A DNA stretch of 6,476 nt from an uncultured Ruminococcus sp. (GTDB lineage Bacteria > Bacillota > Clostridia > Oscillospirales > Ruminococcaceae), in assembly GCA_900553335.1 (NCBI GenBank), contig USCU01000067.1, positions 1-6,476 on the forward strand, written 5' to 3'. Position numbers and translations under genes: made by a program. Below, in pieces: positions 5,039 through 6,476 of the stretch. The notes beneath the pieces are model-generated. The model had not been told where the DNA came from. It made no database searches and saw only the letters and a program-made list of their open reading frames with translations. Positions within the stretch are counted from its first letter, which is position 1, and the number at the start of each line of letters is the position of its first letter.

Positions 5039-5044
5039 ATCATA
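5039..5044 (-). promoter_or_regulatory. Possible -10 box for trxB
   Basis: TATGAT (minus, 5044-5039) would start RNA near 5032, giving a ~50-nt leader. No good -35 is present at the right distance (CAAGCA region, 5061-5066). TTGTA-N5-TGCAA (minus, about 5063-5077) is an imperfect Crp/Fnr-like inverted repeat upstream of it. Both the promoter and the site are tentative. Confidence 0.25.
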
Positions 5045-5083
5045 GACACGTCATATATATTGCTTGCATTCGGTACAAATATA

Positions 5084-5320
5084 TTACGAAGCTGTTCTCT
5101 CATTAGTCACGGATTCATAAATCCGCAAACCGCATGCAAGATTAAAACAATCATAGCCGTTTCCGGTAAGAATGAGGCAGGCAATGTAGCTGCTCAGTCC
5201 GATGTGGCAATGAACATAAACAGGCTTGTTTTTTGGGATTTCACCGATACGCTCCTGCAAAGAATCCAGCGGGATATTCATAAATCCCTCTGTCTTGCCG
5301 CCGATAGTGATCTTCTTCAT
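5084..5320 (-). pseudogene. 5'-truncated rhodanese domain (remnant of a CoA-disulfide-reductase-type protein)
   Basis: The 78 residues from the ATG at 5320 match the C-terminal two thirds of a rhodanese domain. The pattern MNIPLDSLQERIGEIPKNKP, then PVYVHCHIGLSSYIACLILTGNGYDC, resembles the rhodanese module at the end of CoA-disulfide reductases and NADH oxidases (typically IPLDELRER, YVxCQVGLRGYIA). Active-site Cys38 starts the CHIGLSS loop and is kept. The N-terminal part of the domain (the usual DVRTPEEF strand) and the flavoprotein moiety are absent. The usual SGGY ending is altered to ACGL. AGAGGGA precedes the ATG at an 8-nt gap, so translation is possible, but I see no promoter, and the start lies 33 bp from the divergent regulator. 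It is more likely a decaying fragment than a functional mini-rhodanese. Confidence 0.6.
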
Positions 5321-5323
5321 AAT
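5295..5323 (+). promoter_or_regulatory. Candidate promoter of the Crp/Fnr-type gene
   Basis: TTGCCG (5295-5300), a 17-bp spacer and CATAAT (5318-5323) give start near 5330 and a ~24-nt leader to the ATG at 5354. The -10 coincides with the start codon of the opposite-strand rhodanese remnant, so one stretch serves two uses or the rhodanese frame is dead. Confidence 0.4.
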
Positions 5324-5353
5324 AAATCCCTCTTTTCGAAAGGAGTTTTTACA

Positions 5354-6028
5354 ATGGAACAAAACTTATTTGAAGGCGTTTATCGGGAAATTTTCCCGTT
5401 TTGGAATGAGATTTCGGAATCTGATCGGGAGTTTATCTGTCGCAATTCCTTTGCTATAACTTACCCCAAAGGAGCGAGTATTCACGACGGAAACGAATGC
5501 TCCGGCGTGATCCTGGTCCGTTCGGGCAGTCTGCGCCTCTACATTATGTCGGAGGACGGTAAGGATATCACTCTCTATCGCTTACATAAGGGCGATATGT
5601 GTATGCTGTCCGCTTCCTGTGTTTTGCAAACCATCACATTTGATGTGTTTGTTGACGCGGAAGAAAACAGCGAATGTTATGTGATCAGCGGTCCTGCTTT
5701 TGCAGAGATCTCCGATCGAAACTCCCAAATAAAAATATTCGCACTGGAAACCGCCGTCAGCCGTTTTTCGGATGTGATGTGGGTAATGCAGCAAATTCTT
5801 TTTATGAGTATGGATAAACGGCTTGCCATTTTTCTTACAGACGAGTCTGCAAGAACAAATTCCGATACTATCACACTTACCCACGAGCAGATCGCCCGAT
5901 ATATAGGTTCTGCCCGTGAGGTCGTGTCAAGAATGCTGAAATATTTTGCGAATGAGGGACTCGTTGAAGTTTCGCGCAAAGGTATAAAAATTCTTGATAA
6001 AAAACGTATGCGTAAATTAGCCCTCTAA
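5354..6028 (+). CDS. Crp/Fnr-family transcriptional regulator
   Basis: A 224-residue regulator, normal length for the family. The start is the ATG at 5354, preceded by AAAGGAG (5339-5345) at an 8-nt gap; the frame is open further upstream without a ribosome site. The N-terminal cyclic-nucleotide-binding-like beta-roll covers about residues 10-115, the dimerisation helix about 120-150 and the C-terminal winged helix about 155-224. The recognition helix reads SAREVVSRML (186-195): R188, E189 and R193 occupy the places of CRP R180, E181 and R185, predicting a TGTGA-type half-site. In the nucleotide pocket the GDMCMLSASCVLQ segment (80-92) lacks the arginine that binds cAMP phosphate, so cAMP is unlikely. 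C83 and C89, with C29, C49 and C108, could sense thiol redox state. It sits among trxB, a rhodanese remnant and trxA, which it probably regulates. Its effector is unknown. Confidence 0.88.
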   Translation: MEQNLFEGVYREIFPFWNEISESDREFICRNSFAITYPKGASIHDGNECSGVILVRSGSLRLYIMSEDGKDITLYRLHKGDMCMLSASCVLQTITFDVFVDAEENSECYVISGPAFAEISDRNSQIKIFALETAVSRFSDVMWVMQQILFMSMDKRLAIFLTDESARTNSDTITLTHEQIARYIGSAREVVSRMLKYFANEGLVEVSRKGIKILDKKRMRKLAL

Positions 6029-6325
6029 CATTGCAAGTATCTGCGCTTTAGGTCTTGCTCCGGTGGATTGCTGAATAATCTTTCCGTCTTTAATCACGAC
6101 AAGAGTCGGAATACTTGCCACGCCGAATTCCTGTGCAAGCTCAATCTCTTGGTCAACATTGATTTTACCTACTATAATCTGCGGGTTTTCCTCTGCAATT
6201 TCATCCACTAAAGGGGATACCATGCGGCATGGTCCGCACCAATCAGCGTAGAAATCGAGAAGTACAGGCTTATCGCTGTTTTTAATGGATTCAAAATTAT
6301 TTTTATTTACACTGAGAACTGACAT
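6017..6325 (-). CDS. trxA: Thioredoxin
   Basis: Small cytoplasmic dithiol-disulfide reductant that passes electrons from TrxB to target proteins. The 102 residues match the usual length (about 100-110). The catalytic WCGPC gives C30 and C33, the buried acid is D24 in LDFYADWC, and the conserved cis-Pro is P73 in ASIPT. The PTLVVIKDGK strand and a C-terminal helix complete the fold. The ATG at 6325 has AAAGGAAG at a 9-nt gap. Its last 12 bp overlap tail-to-tail with the 3' end of the Crp/Fnr-type gene, the two stops lying at 6017-6019 and 6026-6028. A palindrome at -41 of its predicted promoter suggests control by that regulator. Confidence 0.96.
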   Translation of the reverse strand: MSVLSVNKNNFESIKNSDKPVLLDFYADWCGPCRMVSPLVDEIAEENPQIIVGKINVDQEIELAQEFGVASIPTLVVIKDGKIIQQSTGARPKAQILAMLEG

Positions 6326-6358
6326 AGTTTATAACTTCCTTTCTTTGTTTGTGATATT

Positions 6359-6364
6359 AGTATA
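6359..6364 (-). promoter_or_regulatory. -10 box of trxA
   Basis: TATACT (minus, 6364-6359) predicts RNA start at about 6352 and a ~26-nt leader. The -35 at 17-bp spacing (CAGAAA) matches only 3 of 6, as expected of a promoter that needs an activator. Confidence 0.5.
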
Positions 6365-6385
6365 CCCTGTTTTTATTTCTATTTC

Positions 6386-6400
6386 TGTGACGAAGTCACA
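6386..6400. promoter_or_regulatory. CRP-type palindromic operator upstream of trxA
   Basis: TGTGAC-GAA-GTCACA is a perfect 15-bp palindrome with CRP-type half-sites (TGTGA/TCACA), spaced by 5 rather than 6 bases. Its centre (6393) is 41 bp upstream of the predicted trxA start, the class II activator position for CRP/FNR proteins. The adjacent regulator's recognition helix carries the matching R-E-R residues. It could otherwise be a small hairpin, but its location argues for an operator. Confidence 0.5.
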
Positions 6401-6424
6401 TTCTTTGCTTTGCAGATCATTTTA

Positions 6425-6437
6425 ATTGTAAAACAAT
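6425..6437. promoter_or_regulatory. Second palindrome upstream of trxA (ATTGT-AAA-ACAAT)
   Basis: A perfect 5-bp inverted repeat with a 3-nt centre, about 38 bp further upstream (centre near -79). TTGT/ACAA arms occur in Fnr-like sites, so this may be a second regulator site, but A/T-rich palindromes this short are common by chance. Beyond it, to 6476, I see no gene. Confidence 0.25.
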
Positions 6438-6476
6438 CACACAAAGAAAAAACTCACTCCAAAACGATGAAAGCCC

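Noticed and set aside
5060..5353. 98-residue N-terminal extension of the Crp/Fnr-type protein
   Set aside because: It starts at a TTG without a ribosome site, lies antisense to the rhodanese remnant, and the ATG at 5354 has AAAGGAG and gives the normal family length.

Overview
The window looks like the chromosome of a low- to mid-GC, spore-forming anaerobe of the Clostridia, probably a gut Ruminococcaceae/Oscillospiraceae-type organism. The grounds are a SpoIIID sporulation regulator, clostridial-style TrxA/TrxB, AGGAGG ribosome binding sites and A/T-rich intergenic DNA. No species can be named from the sequence alone.

Layout. Positions 1-239 are non-coding and rich in hairpins. spoIIID (240-497, minus) follows. 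An intact IS3-family element (593-1934, 1342 bp, 3-bp ATT target duplication) lies between spoIIID and a cytoplasmic GH13 glucosidase-like gene (1964-3520, minus). Joining the two flanks in silico restores a 13-nt-arm hairpin with a T-rich tail, so the element sits in the loop of what was probably the intrinsic terminator of the glucosidase gene. Next is a ~425-bp gap (3521-3945) with a good promoter facing left into the glucosidase gene, a good promoter facing right with no intact gene behind it, and a GC-rich palindromic patch. The gap runs into a 28-codon remnant of an HxlR-type regulator (3946-4032).

The right third is a thiol-redox island: trxB (thioredoxin reductase, minus), a 5'-truncated rhodanese domain (minus), a divergent Crp/Fnr-type regulator (plus) and trxA (thioredoxin, minus), whose 3' end overlaps the regulator's. 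TrxB and TrxA form an NADPH-driven disulfide reductase pair. The regulator has a CRP-like recognition helix but lacks the usual cAMP-binding arginine motif. A perfect 15-bp palindrome of CRP half-site type is centred at about -41 of the predicted trxA promoter, which suggests the regulator activates trxA directly.

The most striking structures are: (1) the IS in the loop of a terminator; (2) a 10-bp hairpin inside the IS that hides the orfA ribosome binding site and has the orfA -10 box in its loop, so only transcripts started inside the element escape it; (3) the candidate regulator operator upstream of trxA. No large undescribed multi-gene system is visible.
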